Shown here: in pieces, positions 44,110-52,785 of the stretch
Numbering within the stretch: position 1 is the stretch's first letter
How the letters are laid out: each line of letters starts with the position of its first letter
Origin: Victivallis sp. Marseille-Q1083
Lineage (GTDB): Bacteria; Verrucomicrobiota; Lentisphaeria; Victivallales; Victivallaceae
Direction: 5' to 3'
Length of the DNA stretch: 64,000 nt
Assembly: GCF_903645315.1 (NCBI RefSeq)
Contig: NZ_CAHJXL010000001.1
Coordinates: 124,001 to 188,000, forward strand
Position numbers and translations under genes: made by a program
The notes under the pieces: model-generated
Database searches by the model: none
What the model was told of the DNA's origin: nothing
What the model saw: only the letters and a program-made list of their open reading frames with translations

Positions 44110-44166
44110 ATGGGAACCGGCATCCCCCTTCTCCCTGATGCGATTGGCAATCCGGTTGTGATTTGA
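44110..44166 (+). CDS. candidate 18-residue small ORF
   Basis: An ATG at 44110 opens an 18-codon frame (MGTGIPLLPDAIGNPVVI) ending in TGA. A near-perfect Shine-Dalgarno, AAAAGGAGG, lies 8 nt upstream at 44093-44101. The frame is too short for any family call and could be chance; the strong ribosome site is the only support. Confidence 0.25.
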   Translation: MGTGIPLLPDAIGNPVVI

Positions 44167-44244
44167 CAGAGAAAACTTGTCTTGATAGCTTCTCATGCAA
44201 GGCAATATGAATTGCGGCAAATAGCTCCAATCGGCAAGTAAAAA

Positions 44245-44331
<87 letters not shown>

Positions 44332-44337
44332 ACAAAA

Positions 44338-44422
44338 TGGTGGTGGGAGATGGATTCGAACCATCGAAGGTGTAACCAGCAGATTTACAGTCTGCCCCCT
44401 TTGGCCGCTCGGGAATCCCACC
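44338..44422 (-). tRNA. tRNA-Tyr (anticodon GTA), copy 1
   Basis: 85 nt with encoded CCA. Acceptor GGTGGGA/TCCCACC, long variable arm and anticodon stem-loop CAGACTGTAAATCTG, giving GTA. Identical to the copy at 44456-44540; the two are 33 bp apart. Confidence 0.95.
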
Positions 44423-44455
44423 GGAAAACGCATCAATCTTTCCGAAAGAAAAAAA

Positions 44456-44540
44456 TGGTGGTGGGAGATGGATTCGAACCATCGAAGGTGTAACCAGCAG
44501 ATTTACAGTCTGCCCCCTTTGGCCGCTCGGGAATCCCACC
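44456..44540 (-). tRNA. tRNA-Tyr (anticodon GTA), copy 2
   Basis: Exact copy of the gene at 44338-44422, including the encoded CCA, within a tandem minus-strand array. Confidence 0.95.
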
Positions 44541-44549
44541 GGAATAATC

Positions 44550-44623
44550 TGGAGCGGGTAAGGGGAGTCGAACCCCTATAACCAGCTTGGAAGGCTGGTG
44601 CACAGCCGTTATGCCATACCCGC
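44550..44623 (-). tRNA. tRNA-Gly (anticodon TCC)
   Basis: 74 nt with encoded CCA. Acceptor GCGGGTA/TACCCGC, anticodon stem CCAGC/GCTGG with loop CTTCCAA, giving TCC (reads GGA/GGG). Lies between tRNA-Tyr and the second tRNA-Leu. Confidence 0.95.
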
Positions 44624-44674
44624 GGCAAAACTCGAAAATGATCGATACAGAATAAACAACCGCAGGAATCTGAA

Positions 44675-44761
<87 letters not shown>

Positions 44762-44792
44762 ACAAAAGCTATCAGCTCGTTGCATGTTTTCT

Positions 44793-44820
44793 AAAATACG
44801 ATATTTTTCCCACTTTGCAA
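44793..44820 (-). promoter_or_regulatory. promoter candidate for the tRNA array
   Basis: Minus strand: TTGCAA (44815-44820), 16 bp, TATTTT (44793-44798), about 32 bp before the first tRNA-Leu. No other promoter is seen within the array, so all five tRNAs are probably one transcript. Confidence 0.4.
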
Positions 44821-44880
44821 ATCGGGAAGGGAAAAAAAAATCAAAAAAAAAGTGGAAAAAGAGTTGTAAAAAACTTGGAG

Positions 44881-44910
44881 TTGACGCTAAAAAGCATTAT
44901 CGTATATGAT
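44881..44910 (+). promoter_or_regulatory. promoter candidate for recJ
   Basis: TTGACG (44881-44886) followed by TATATG (44903-44908, 16-bp spacer) or TATGAT (44905-44910, 18-bp spacer), about 30 bp before the start. A-rich tracts at 44830-44870 could act as an upstream element. Confidence 0.5.
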
Positions 44911-44939
44911 GAAATATTAAACGTTAGGAAGTAAGGTTA

Positions 44940-46649
44940 ATGGGCGTAAAAAAATGGAAGTCGTCCTGTCAAAATCTTGAGACTGGTGTTGACCATCTGA
45001 TGCGTCAGTTGTCGCTGCCGCATCCGATCGCGCTTTACTTTGCCGCTCGCGGTGTCAAGGAAAGTGCGGTAGTCGACTTTTTAAACCCAAAATTGGCAGG
45101 GTTCAGTGATCCCTATCGGTTTCCCGGCATCAGAGATGCCGCGCGCCGGTTGTGGGACGCAATTTTCAGCAAGGAGCCGATCCTCATCCACGGCGACTAC
45201 GACACCGACGGCATTACCGCCACCGCGTTGCTGTCGCTGGTTCTGCGCGGCAACGGCGCGATCGTGCACTCATTCATCCCGCATCGTTTCGACGATGGCT
45301 ATGGCTTCACGCCGGAATCGCTTCAGAAGGCATTGAGCACGATCGGCAGTTGCAAGGTATTGGTGACGGTGGACTGCGGCATCACCAGTTGCGACGCGGT
45401 AGCCGATGCGGTCAACCTGGGCATCGACACGATCATCACCGACCATCACGAAGCCGGTCCGGAGCTGCCGAAGGCGCTGGCGGTGATCAATCCGAAAATT
45501 TATCCGGAGCTCGAAGACCTGCAGGTGCTTTCCGGCGCCGGCGTCGCCTTCAAGCTGTCGCATGCCTTCATCAAATATGGCCGGGAAAATAATCTGGGCG
45601 GCTTCAACACCCGGTTGGAGGATGTGCTGGATTATGTCGCGCTGGGCACGGTGGCCGACATCGTGCCGCTGCTCGGCGAAAACCGCATCATGGTCAAATA
45701 CGGCATCGAAATCCTGAAAAAACAGTTCCGCCCCGGCATCCGGGCGCTGATCGAGAGTTCGCGCTTGCACAATGACCTGGCGCCGTCGGACATCACTTTC
45801 AAACTGGCGCCGCGCATCAATGCCGCCGGCCGGGTCGGCGACGCCAATATCGCGATGAGCCTCCTGGAGTCGGAAAATATCGTCGAAGCCTATCAGTTCG
45901 CCTCCCGGCTCGAAGAGTACAACCGGATCCGCCAGGAGAAGGAACAGGAAATTTACCAGGAAGCCAAGGCCCGCATCGAAGCCAGCGGCCAGAGCGACAA
46001 TTATGCGCTGCTGGTGGCCGGCAGCAACTGGCATCAGGGGGTGATCGGCATCGTCGCCTCCCGCCTGGCCCGTGATTACAACCGGCCGACGATCGTGCTG
46101 ACGATTCAGGACGGTCAGGCTTACGGCTCCGGCCGCAGCATCGGTTCGCTGAATCTGGTCGAGGTGTTGAGCAAGACCAGCCATCTGCTGGACCGTTTCG
46201 GCGGTCATCCGATGGCGGTCGGCATCGGCCTGCAGGCGGAGCGGATTCCCGCTTTTCACGAAGCGCTGGAAAAATACGTGCGGGAGCAGTTGAACGCCGA
46301 GGATCTGGAAGAGTATATCGCCTACGACGGCGATACGGAGCTGGAAGAGGTCAATCCGGAATTCTTCCGGTATTTGAACCTGCTGGCGCCGTTCGGCCAC
46401 AGCAATCCGAAGCCGGTCTACCGGTTCAACGAACTGGAAGTGGTGAAATGCTACCCGGTCGGGCACCGACACACCCGCGGCCTGCTGCGCAACCGCAAGC
46501 AGGGGCAGATCGAATTCATCGCTTTCAACATGCTGCCGCAGGAATTCACCGGAAAAATGCTCGATGTGCTGGCGACGCCGCAGTTGAACAACTATTACAG
46601 CGTCAATCGGCCGCAGTTGAACATCATCGACGTCCAGAACAGTTACTGA
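44940..46649 (+). CDS. recJ: single-stranded-DNA exonuclease RecJ
   Basis: 569 residues; an AGGAAGTAAGG site precedes the ATG. DHH phosphoesterase motifs are complete: HGDYDTDG (Asp86, Asp88), TVDCGITS (Asp145) and TDHHEAG (168-172). LGTVADIVPL is another DHH-domain motif. The DHHA1 half carries PRINAAGR, HQGVIGIVASR, GSGRSIGSLN and GGHPMAVGIG. A C-terminal OB-type domain follows (about 460-569). It degrades single-stranded DNA 5' to 3' in recombination, base-excision and mismatch repair, metal-dependent and cytoplasmic. It is monocistronic: the tRNA array diverges upstream and a hairpin lies downstream. Confidence 0.97.
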   Translation: MGVKKWKSSCQNLETGVDHLMRQLSLPHPIALYFAARGVKESAVVDFLNPKLAGFSDPYRFPGIRDAARRLWDAIFSKEPILIHGDYDTDGITATALLSLVLRGNGAIVHSFIPHRFDDGYGFTPESLQKALSTIGSCKVLVTVDCGITSCDAVADAVNLGIDTIITDHHEAGPELPKALAVINPKIYPELEDLQVLSGAGVAFKLSHAFIKYGRENNLGGFNTRLEDVLDYVALGTVADIVPLLGENRIMVKYGIEILKKQFRPGIRALIESSRLHNDLAPSDITFKLAPRINAAGRVGDANIAMSLLESENIVEAYQFASRLEEYNRIRQEKEQEIYQEAKARIEASGQSDNYALLVAGSNWHQGVIGIVASRLARDYNRPTIVLTIQDGQAYGSGRSIGSLNLVEVLSKTSHLLDRFGGHPMAVGIGLQAERIPAFHEALEKYVREQLNAEDLEEYIAYDGDTELEEVNPEFFRYLNLLAPFGHSNPKPVYRFNELEVVKCYPVGHRHTRGLLRNRKQGQIEFIAFNMLPQEFTGKMLDVLATPQLNNYYSVNRPQLNIIDVQNSY

Positions 46650-46687
46650 GCTGATTCAGCAAGGCTGTCAGGCGCCGTTCAATGGAA

Positions 46688-46707
46688 AGCGCCGGTTTTC
46701 CGGCGCT
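46688..46707. terminator. hairpin between convergent recJ and ydbL
   Basis: An 8-bp GC-rich stem (46688-46695 with 46700-46707) with a TTTT tetraloop, 40 bp after the recJ stop. There is no following T-run on either strand, so termination is likely but not certain. Confidence 0.5.
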
Positions 46708-46785
46708 CCTCGACGACCGCTTCGCCCGCCGGGCCGCGTTCAAGTTACGTCCCGGCCCGGGGGCATGCGGCGCAAACTCTGCGGA

Positions 46786-47265
46786 TTACTTCTTTTTCGG
46801 GTCCGTCTTTTTGGCAGACCAGCCCCCCTTGGCGTCGCGGAACCATTCACCCTTCGGTGCGTCGTCGGCAATTTGCAGCGCCCGGCGCTGGCCAACCAAT
46901 GCCACCGTCGTCTGCTGGCTTTTGGCGATCGCCTGATAGACGGCCTGGCGGTCGCGATTTTCCTGCGCGATCAGCAGTTCCATCTGCGGCAGCGTCTTGG
47001 CGTCGATTTTCGCCGGATCGACCAGCGCCAGATAACCGTCGTAAGTCTCTCCGACCTGGCCGGATTTTTTCCACTTGACGACCTGGGACAGGCGCTGCTT
47101 CATCCGCTCCTTGATCGCCTGGCTGTTCATATCCTCCCTGGCCGTCGAAAACAATACGTTATTGGTTTCCCTGACCTCCTGCGGCAGCGCATAAAGCGTC
47201 CCGCCGCAGAACAGCAGCGTCAATGCGGCCCCGGCAATCAAGCGGCTGTAACCATGTCGTCTCAT
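46786..47265 (-). CDS. ydbL: YdbL family periplasmic protein (DUF1318)
   Basis: 159 residues. Signal peptide at 1-26 (MRRHGYSR, hydrophobic core, LYA before LPQ). The mature part has the YdbL pattern: a short helical region, GQVGETYDGYLALVD, then helices with LIAQENRDRQAVYQAIAKSQ and ALVGQRRALQIA. A C-terminal extension (DAPKGEWFRDAKGGWSAKK) is longer than usual. In enterobacteria YdbL is a periplasmic partner that keeps the lipoprotein YnbE from aggregating. It overlaps ynbE by 4 bp and closes the operon. Confidence 0.85.
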   Translation of the reverse strand: MRRHGYSRLIAGAALTLLFCGGTLYALPQEVRETNNVLFSTAREDMNSQAIKERMKQRLSQVVKWKKSGQVGETYDGYLALVDPAKIDAKTLPQMELLIAQENRDRQAVYQAIAKSQQTTVALVGQRRALQIADDAPKGEWFRDAKGGWSAKKTDPKKK

Positions 47266-47501
47266 TTGCTTCCTCCATCTGTTTCGGGTATTTCAATCGC
47301 TTCCTCATCCAGGTCGCCAAAGAAATCATCCAGCGCCCGATCGACCTTGATGTTGATGTCCAAGGTAATATGGATCGGTTTGATTTCAATGGGTTTGACA
47401 TCGACTTCGCTCTGCGTCTGGATCTGGTGGCTGCTCCAACAGCCGCCGACCACCAGCAGAACGCCGCCGAAAGCGCTCAACAGCAAAATTTTCCGGTTCA
47501 C
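47262..47501 (-). CDS. ynbE: YnbE-family outer-membrane lipoprotein
   Basis: 79 residues. A short hydrophobic leader ends in a lipobox-like VVGGC, so Cys21 is the likely acylated residue. The family core VKPIEIKPIHITLDINIKVD follows. A small acidic C-terminal tail (residues 56-79) is present. YnbE in E. coli works with YdbH as part of an intermembrane lipid-transport bridge. Its start overlaps the ydbH stop and its stop overlaps the ydbL start, each by 4 bp, so all three are translationally coupled. Confidence 0.88.
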   Translation of the reverse strand: MNRKILLLSAFGGVLLVVGGCWSSHQIQTQSEVDVKPIEIKPIHITLDINIKVDRALDDFFGDLDEEAIEIPETDGGSK

Positions 47502-50203
47502 TTCATCATCTCCGTCAGGTTTTGAAATTTCTGGTTGAATTTAATCAGTTTATTCAAAGGGATCCGGCTGTTGACATCCAGCCGAATGCCCTGAAACAGC
47601 GACCCAACCGTGTTGACCCGGACGAAACGTCCGGCCCGTTCGTCAAACCGGAACGGCAATATGCCGGCCGGCTTGCCATCCAGTTTCAACGCCACCGCCA
47701 GATCCTCATCGACCGCGGCAAATTCCAGTTTGGCCCACTGGTAATCGAACTTCTTCAACGCCTCCGCCGCCAAATCCAACTGGGTATATTCCGCCGTCCC
47801 CTCCGGCAGGCCGGCCAGCAACGGCTCCAACCCATCCAGCTCCAGATGGCTGGCGATGCCCGGCTCGGAATAGAGAAATCCCGGCTCGACCTGCAGCCCG
47901 CCGGAATCGAACGTGAACGGAATCCGGCCATACAGCGTCCCGTCGCCGGCCGCGCCGGCCACGCCCAGTTGGTTGATCAACCGCGCCAGATTCAGGTGGT
48001 CGCAGTACAGGGCCGCCCGCACCCGGGGATCCCGATAATGAAAACGCAGCGCATGCGTATAAACATTGCCATCGCAACATTTCAATTGCAAATTTTCCAG
48101 GAAGAAACTTTCCGATTCCAATTGAAAATCGACCAGGATATCATCAAACGTCCACCCGGCCGCTTTCACCTGCCGGCAGGTCAACCGCTGCGGCCGATTG
48201 CTGATCAACTGCGGCAACAATGGCAGCGACAGCGACAGTGCGACCCCGTCGGCGGCAATTCCCGGCCCGGGCAGATTCAGCGCACCGTCGGTCAATTGCA
48301 GCGACAGTTCCCCTTCGTTGTGCCCCAGCCCCCAGCAATACCGGCCGTTCAGCGCCAGACGGCCGCTCCATTGGCCGTCCGGCAGCCCCGGCAACAGCTC
48401 CCGGCACAGTCCGGCATCCGGCAGAGCCCAGGACGGCATGTCGATCTCCGCGTCGATTTGCAGCGCGGGGGCATATTGAAAAGTGCCGCGCTGCGTCAGC
48501 CGCCAACCGGGCAGCTGGCCGATCGTCGCCACGCCGTCGAACCGGAAACCGCCGGGCCGGGCTTGCAGCGCCACCGTCCAGTTGCCGGACTGCCAGTTGC
48601 GCCAGCCGACACGGTCGAACGTCACCGAACCGGTCATCGCTTCGCCATCGGCAACCGTTCGGGACAGCGAAGCGTTTACCGCCCCGACCGTCACCCCCAG
48701 CGGCCGCAGCCGCAAATCAGTCAATCCGCCGGCGAACCCGAACCGCTCCGGCACGCTCCCCTGCCCGGCCGCGCTGCCTTCCAGGCACAGATTGCCGGCG
48801 GTGATGCGACGGATGCCGGGCAACTGCCGCACCGCGAGCTGCGGCGAATCGACCGAGAGCGACAATCCGGCCTGCCAGTCGCCGGCTTGATAAGCCCCAG
48901 TCACCTCCACCCCGGAGGCGGCGATGTCAAGTTCCCCGGAATAACCGGCCACCCGCCAGCGATGCCGCAGCGCCGTATGCTGCTTCAGTGCCGCCCGCAC
49001 CTGCCAGGCCGGAGCCGGCCGGGCCAAATCTCCACTGACAGACAGCGTGGCGGCAAGTTCCGGGAATTCCGCCGACCGCATTTGCGCCGAAGCAGTCAAG
49101 GCCCGGCGGTCATGCGGCAGACGCACTGCAAAGTCGGATTCCAACGGCAGCGGCCACCGCTCCAGGCAGAGCATTTCCGCGTTCAGCCGGCCCTCCAGCA
49201 CAGTTTCCGTTTCCCCGGCCGCCAACCCGCCGGAAATTTCCGGCAACTGCAAACTGCCGTACGGCGAGGAAAACCGCCAGTTGCGCAGCGCCCAATCGAG
49301 CTGGCCGGGCTGGCCGGACAATTGCAGCTCCGCCGGCGCTTCACCGGCATTCCCAAGCCGGAAATCCCGCAACGCCAGCCGCAGAGCGGGAAAGCGGCAG
49401 ATGGCCTCCAGTTTTTCCGGCGCATAAACCAGTCCGCATTGAAAGGAGCCGCCGCCCTCCGGCGTCCAGTCGCCGAAACGCCCGAACAACTCCCGGTAAC
49501 GGGAAAGACGCAACTGTCCGGCGGCATTGACCTGCAGCTCCCGGCCGGCCGGCCGGTAGACAGCTTCGCCCCTCACCTGATCGGACATGCAGCGCAAATC
49601 GAAGCGCAAACGCCAACTGTCCTCCGATTGACCGGGCAGCCGCAGTTCGGCATTCAGCGGAATTTCAAACGCTTCGTCATCCCAGTGCAATTTCAGCGTG
49701 CAATATTCCAGCCGAATCTGCCGGACCCGCCAGCGGAAAGCACTCCCGGCTTCCGGCTCCGCCGGAGCGGCGGCGGAAAATCGCGTCATCAGCTCCGGAT
49801 ACAATCCCGGAATGCGCCACCGCCCCTGCTCATAACGCACCTGCAGCGCCGCTCCGACAATCCGGACGGCTTCGATGTCGAGCGTCCCCCCGGGCGACCA
49901 ATCGAAATTGACCTGCAGCGCCGGAATGCGCAGGACGGTTTCATTGCCGGTCAGAATTTCCACCTCGCCGAGATCCAGCCGGCTGAAACTCAATTGCCGG
50001 ACTTCACCGCGCAGCGCCTTGACGCCGAGCGCCACCGCCAGACGCGGCAAACCGTACCGCTCGATCCAGCCGGGCAGGCAGCAATAGACCAGAAAACAGC
50101 CGAACGCCAGAAACGCCATCCCCCATGGCAGCCAGCGCCCCCGGAGAATCCGCCGCCAGCCGGCAGAAAGTGCTTTGAGAAACCGTTTTATCATTCGTAT
50201 CAT
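47498..50203 (-). CDS. ydbH: YdbH-family (AsmA-like) intermembrane phospholipid transport protein
   Basis: 901 residues from the ATG at 50203; the ATG at 50194 is an alternative, and the longest frame starts at 50248. One N-terminal membrane helix (about 27-48, WLPWGMAFLAFGCFLVYCC) is followed by a very long run of beta-strand repeats. The C-terminal region matches YdbH-type AsmA-like proteins (LYGRIPFTFDSGGLQVEPGF, then RLDVNSRIPLNKLIKF at the end). In E. coli this class spans the periplasm as a hydrophobic groove moving phospholipids between membranes. It is upstream of ynbE and ydbL in the same operon. Its size is close to the E. coli protein. Confidence 0.85.
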   Translation of the reverse strand: MIRMIKRFLKALSAGWRRILRGRWLPWGMAFLAFGCFLVYCCLPGWIERYGLPRLAVALGVKALRGEVRQLSFSRLDLGEVEILTGNETVLRIPALQVNFDWSPGGTLDIEAVRIVGAALQVRYEQGRWRIPGLYPELMTRFSAAAPAEPEAGSAFRWRVRQIRLEYCTLKLHWDDEAFEIPLNAELRLPGQSEDSWRLRFDLRCMSDQVRGEAVYRPAGRELQVNAAGQLRLSRYRELFGRFGDWTPEGGGSFQCGLVYAPEKLEAICRFPALRLALRDFRLGNAGEAPAELQLSGQPGQLDWALRNWRFSSPYGSLQLPEISGGLAAGETETVLEGRLNAEMLCLERWPLPLESDFAVRLPHDRRALTASAQMRSAEFPELAATLSVSGDLARPAPAWQVRAALKQHTALRHRWRVAGYSGELDIAASGVEVTGAYQAGDWQAGLSLSVDSPQLAVRQLPGIRRITAGNLCLEGSAAGQGSVPERFGFAGGLTDLRLRPLGVTVGAVNASLSRTVADGEAMTGSVTFDRVGWRNWQSGNWTVALQARPGGFRFDGVATIGQLPGWRLTQRGTFQYAPALQIDAEIDMPSWALPDAGLCRELLPGLPDGQWSGRLALNGRYCWGLGHNEGELSLQLTDGALNLPGPGIAADGVALSLSLPLLPQLISNRPQRLTCRQVKAAGWTFDDILVDFQLESESFFLENLQLKCCDGNVYTHALRFHYRDPRVRAALYCDHLNLARLINQLGVAGAAGDGTLYGRIPFTFDSGGLQVEPGFLYSEPGIASHLELDGLEPLLAGLPEGTAEYTQLDLAAEALKKFDYQWAKLEFAAVDEDLAVALKLDGKPAGILPFRFDERAGRFVRVNTVGSLFQGIRLDVNSRIPLNKLIKFNQKFQNLTEMMK

Positions 50204-50238
50204 CCAACCGCCGGTTTCATACGCCGGACAGTTTCCAT

Positions 50239-50266
50239 ATACTAACATGAATCAAGCCGATTTCAA
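50239..50266 (-). promoter_or_regulatory. promoter candidate for the ydbH operon
   Basis: Minus strand: TTGAAA (50261-50266), 16 bp, TAGTAT (50239-50244), about 36 bp before the ydbH start at 50203. Confidence 0.4.
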
Positions 50267-50333
50267 TACCGGAAGCGAAAAAACAATCTGCGCCCGGCCG
50301 CCGTTTTATCTGGAAATTACGGGACAAAAAGAC

Positions 50334-50362
50334 TGGAAAAAACGGCATGGAAGTGCTATTTT
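50334..50362 (+). promoter_or_regulatory. promoter candidate for the CstA-family gene
   Basis: TGGAAA (50334-50339), 17 bp, TATTTT (50357-50362), about 39 bp before the start at 50401. Only moderate matches. Confidence 0.35.
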
Positions 50363-50400
50363 TATAAATCACTATTGCAAGTTTAAGCGAGGGAATGATC

Positions 50401-51840
50401 ATGTTGCTTTTCCTGTTCGGAATCATCTTGTTGATCGCCGGTTATTTTACTTACGGAAAATTCATCGAGCGGATTCTGGCTCCCGACCACCGGGACACCC
50501 CGGCCAAAATCCATCACGACGGCGTCGATTTCGTCGTGCTGCCGCACTGGAAAAATATGCTGATTCAACTGCTGAACATCGCCGGAATCGGACCGGTCAT
50601 CGGCGTCATCCTCGGCATCAAATTCGGCGCGATCACCTTTTTGATCATTCCCGTCGGCAACGTCATCGGCGGCGCGGTGCACGATTTTCTCTCCGGCATG
50701 ATGTCGCTGCGGCACGACGGCGCCAATTTGCCGAAGCTGATCCGGATGACGCTCGGTGAAATTTATTACCATTTTTTCTCGATTTTCGTCATCATTCTGC
50801 TGCTGCTGGTGGTGGCGGTATTCATCAACATTCCGGCTCAATTGATCGACGGGCTGAATCCGACGATCCATATTTTCTGGCTGGCGGTCGGCGCAATTTT
50901 CCTGTATTACATCATCGCGACGCTGTTCCCGGTCGATAAAATCATCGGTTCGGTTTATCCATTTTTCGGCGCCTTGCTGCTGATTGGTACGCTGATGATT
51001 TTTGCCGTCCTGCTCGGGGAAGGCTTTCAACGGCCGGAGCTGCTGACCGAATCGGCGTCCTTCAAAGCGGGAATGATCAAGGAACCGATCATCCCGGTGC
51101 TGTTCGTCACCATCGCCTGCGGCATCATTTCCGGTTTTCACGCCACCCAGTCGCCGATCATCGCCCGGACGATGGAATCGGAATACCAGGGGCGTTCCTC
51201 CTTTTACGGCATGATGATCGTCGAAGGCGTCATCGCGATGATCTGGGCGGCCGCCGGCATGGCGATTTACAACCTTTTCCCGTCCATGATGCAGAACAAT
51301 CCGACCTCGGTTCTGCTGAAAATCACCGACTATTTCCTGGGCTCCCAAATGGGAACCGTCACCGTGATCGGAGTCATCGTCCTGGCGATTACTTCCGGCG
51401 ATACGGCGATGCGCAGCATGCGGCTCAGCCTGGCGGAAATGTGCGGCATCAGCCAGAAATCGTTCAGCAAACGCCTGATGATCTGCCTGCCGCTGATCGC
51501 CATCGTCTGCGGACTGCTGGCCTGGTCGAACATCAGCGCCAAAACGTTCGGCCAGTTGTGGAACTACTTCGCCTGGGGCAACCAGGTGCTGGCGGCCTCC
51601 ACGCTGATGGCAGCGACGGTCTGGCTGGTCATGCAGCGCAAGGCCGGCTGGGTGGCGGTCATCCCCGGCATGTTCATGACCTTCATCGTCGTCAGCTATA
51701 TCCTGTGGGTATCGCCGAAACACGGCGGACCGGTCGGCGTCGGACTGCCGCTGCAGATCGCCTACGCGATCGCCGGAGTCGTCTCGCTCGCTTTCGCCGT
51801 CTGGGCATACCGGCGCGGCCGCGGCAAACGATTGCAGTAA
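50401..51840 (+). CDS. cstA: carbon starvation protein CstA family (peptide/pyruvate carrier)
   Basis: 479 residues from the ATG at 50401 (MLLFLFGIILLIAGYFTYGKFIE), which has a GAGGGA site 6 nt upstream; the ATG at 50395 is too close to that site. More than ten membrane helices. The conserved CstA N-terminal block is visible: GIGPVIGVILGIKFG, then GAVHDFLSGMMSLRHDG, and FHATQSPIIARTMESE in the middle. It is shorter than E. coli CstA (about 700 residues), as many related proteins are. Members take up pyruvate or peptides during nutrient limitation. It is divergent from ydbH and converges with the amidohydrolase gene, 9 bp away. Confidence 0.9.
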   Translation: MLLFLFGIILLIAGYFTYGKFIERILAPDHRDTPAKIHHDGVDFVVLPHWKNMLIQLLNIAGIGPVIGVILGIKFGAITFLIIPVGNVIGGAVHDFLSGMMSLRHDGANLPKLIRMTLGEIYYHFFSIFVIILLLLVVAVFINIPAQLIDGLNPTIHIFWLAVGAIFLYYIIATLFPVDKIIGSVYPFFGALLLIGTLMIFAVLLGEGFQRPELLTESASFKAGMIKEPIIPVLFVTIACGIISGFHATQSPIIARTMESEYQGRSSFYGMMIVEGVIAMIWAAAGMAIYNLFPSMMQNNPTSVLLKITDYFLGSQMGTVTVIGVIVLAITSGDTAMRSMRLSLAEMCGISQKSFSKRLMICLPLIAIVCGLLAWSNISAKTFGQLWNYFAWGNQVLAASTLMAATVWLVMQRKAGWVAVIPGMFMTFIVVSYILWVSPKHGGPVGVGLPLQIAYAIAGVVSLAFAVWAYRRGRGKRLQ

Positions 51841-51849
51841 CCGCGGGCG

Positions 51850-52731
51850 TCACTCCTCCGGCAAAGCGTCCAGTTTCCGGTAGATGCGCCTGGCATTGCG
51901 GTAAAAGACCGACTCGTGATGCCGGGCCGGAATCACCCGCCGCAGCAGTTCTACATAGTTGTAAAGGTTGACCAGCGGCCAATCGGAGCCGTACATGACC
52001 TTTTCATAATCGGACAGATAAGCCAGCCAGCAGCGAAGCTGATCGAGATAAGCGCGATAGGTTTCGCAGAACGATTCGATGTCAAAATGGCCGGTCGCCA
52101 GCCCGGACAAATCGGCGAAAACATTCGGATTCTTGGCCAGAACTTCAGTGGCATCCACCAGCCAGGGATTGCCGTAATGGGCCATGACGAAGGTGGTCTG
52201 CGGAAATTTGACCGCCACGGCGTCGACCTGCAACGGGTGGGAATATTTCACCAGCGCCCGGCTGCTGGCGGTATCGCCGGTATGGAAGACGACCGGCACA
52301 TCGTAAACCGCCGCCAACTCATAGAACGAATAATAGAGTTCGTCATCCGGATAGAAATAATTGTAACCCGGATACAGCTTGATGCCGACACAGGCCGGAC
52401 AGCGCAGATGGCGTTCGAAATCGGCGAGCGAAGCGGTGACATTCCGCGGCGTCAGCGTGGCGCTATCCACCCCGCAGCAGTAAGCGACAAACGACGGCTG
52501 GTTGTAATCGACGACATCCACCGGGCCGGCCAGGTCCGGTCCCAACGCATGGCTGATACCGTCGTCCGGCGTCTTGCCCCCCGACCCCATGACCACAGTG
52601 CGGACGATCTGCAGCTCCCGCAGCACCCGGCTCAGGTGGGGAACGGTATTTTCATGGCCGGCAGCGGCGGCGGTTTCATTGAAATGGTGAGAGGTGGAGA
52701 AGTGGATATGCGCATCGATTATTTTCATCAT
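51850..52731 (-). CDS. amidohydrolase family protein (amidohydrolase 2)
   Basis: 293 residues; GGAGG lies 5 nt before the ATG. A metal-dependent TIM-barrel hydrolase: the HxH pair at His8 and His10 (DAHIHF), a middle histidine in VVFHTGDTA, another in VMAHYGNPW, and the Asp in MYGSDWPLVN. The GIKLYPGYNYFYP and YRNARRIYRKL segments fit the amidohydrolase-2 group, whose members include decarboxylases and lactonases. No signal peptide. The substrate is unknown. It has its own promoter just upstream and is divergent from the deoC operon, so it may share its regulation. Confidence 0.85.
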   Translation of the reverse strand: MMKIIDAHIHFSTSHHFNETAAAAGHENTVPHLSRVLRELQIVRTVVMGSGGKTPDDGISHALGPDLAGPVDVVDYNQPSFVAYCCGVDSATLTPRNVTASLADFERHLRCPACVGIKLYPGYNYFYPDDELYYSFYELAAVYDVPVVFHTGDTASSRALVKYSHPLQVDAVAVKFPQTTFVMAHYGNPWLVDATEVLAKNPNVFADLSGLATGHFDIESFCETYRAYLDQLRCWLAYLSDYEKVMYGSDWPLVNLYNYVELLRRVIPARHHESVFYRNARRIYRKLDALPEE

Positions 52732-52756
52732 GAATTCCTCCGATCAATCTGAAAAT

Positions 52757-52785
52757 ACAATACCGCCGGAGAACAAACAATGCAA
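52757..52785 (-). promoter_or_regulatory. promoter candidate for the amidohydrolase gene
   Basis: Minus strand: TTGCAT (52780-52785), a 17-bp spacer, TATTGT (52757-52762), about 25 bp upstream of the start at 52731. Confidence 0.55.

Larger units (their letters stand above)
43961..44244. other. intergenic region with palindromes
   Basis: 284 bp between the kinase stop and the tRNA cluster. It contains a 7-bp inverted repeat just after the stop (43962-43968 with 43979-43985), a perfect 20-bp palindrome at 44022-44041, an 8-bp hairpin at 44059-44083, and a small frame at 44110-44166. No T-runs follow the hairpins. Nothing else was recognised. Confidence 0.5.

Noticed and set aside
47522-50245. 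907-residue plus-strand frame
   Set aside because: Antisense to ydbH; the minus strand has the coupled ydbH-ynbE-ydbL order.
50383-51723. 446-residue minus-strand frame
   Set aside because: Antisense to the CstA-family gene, whose membrane helices and signature segments are clear.
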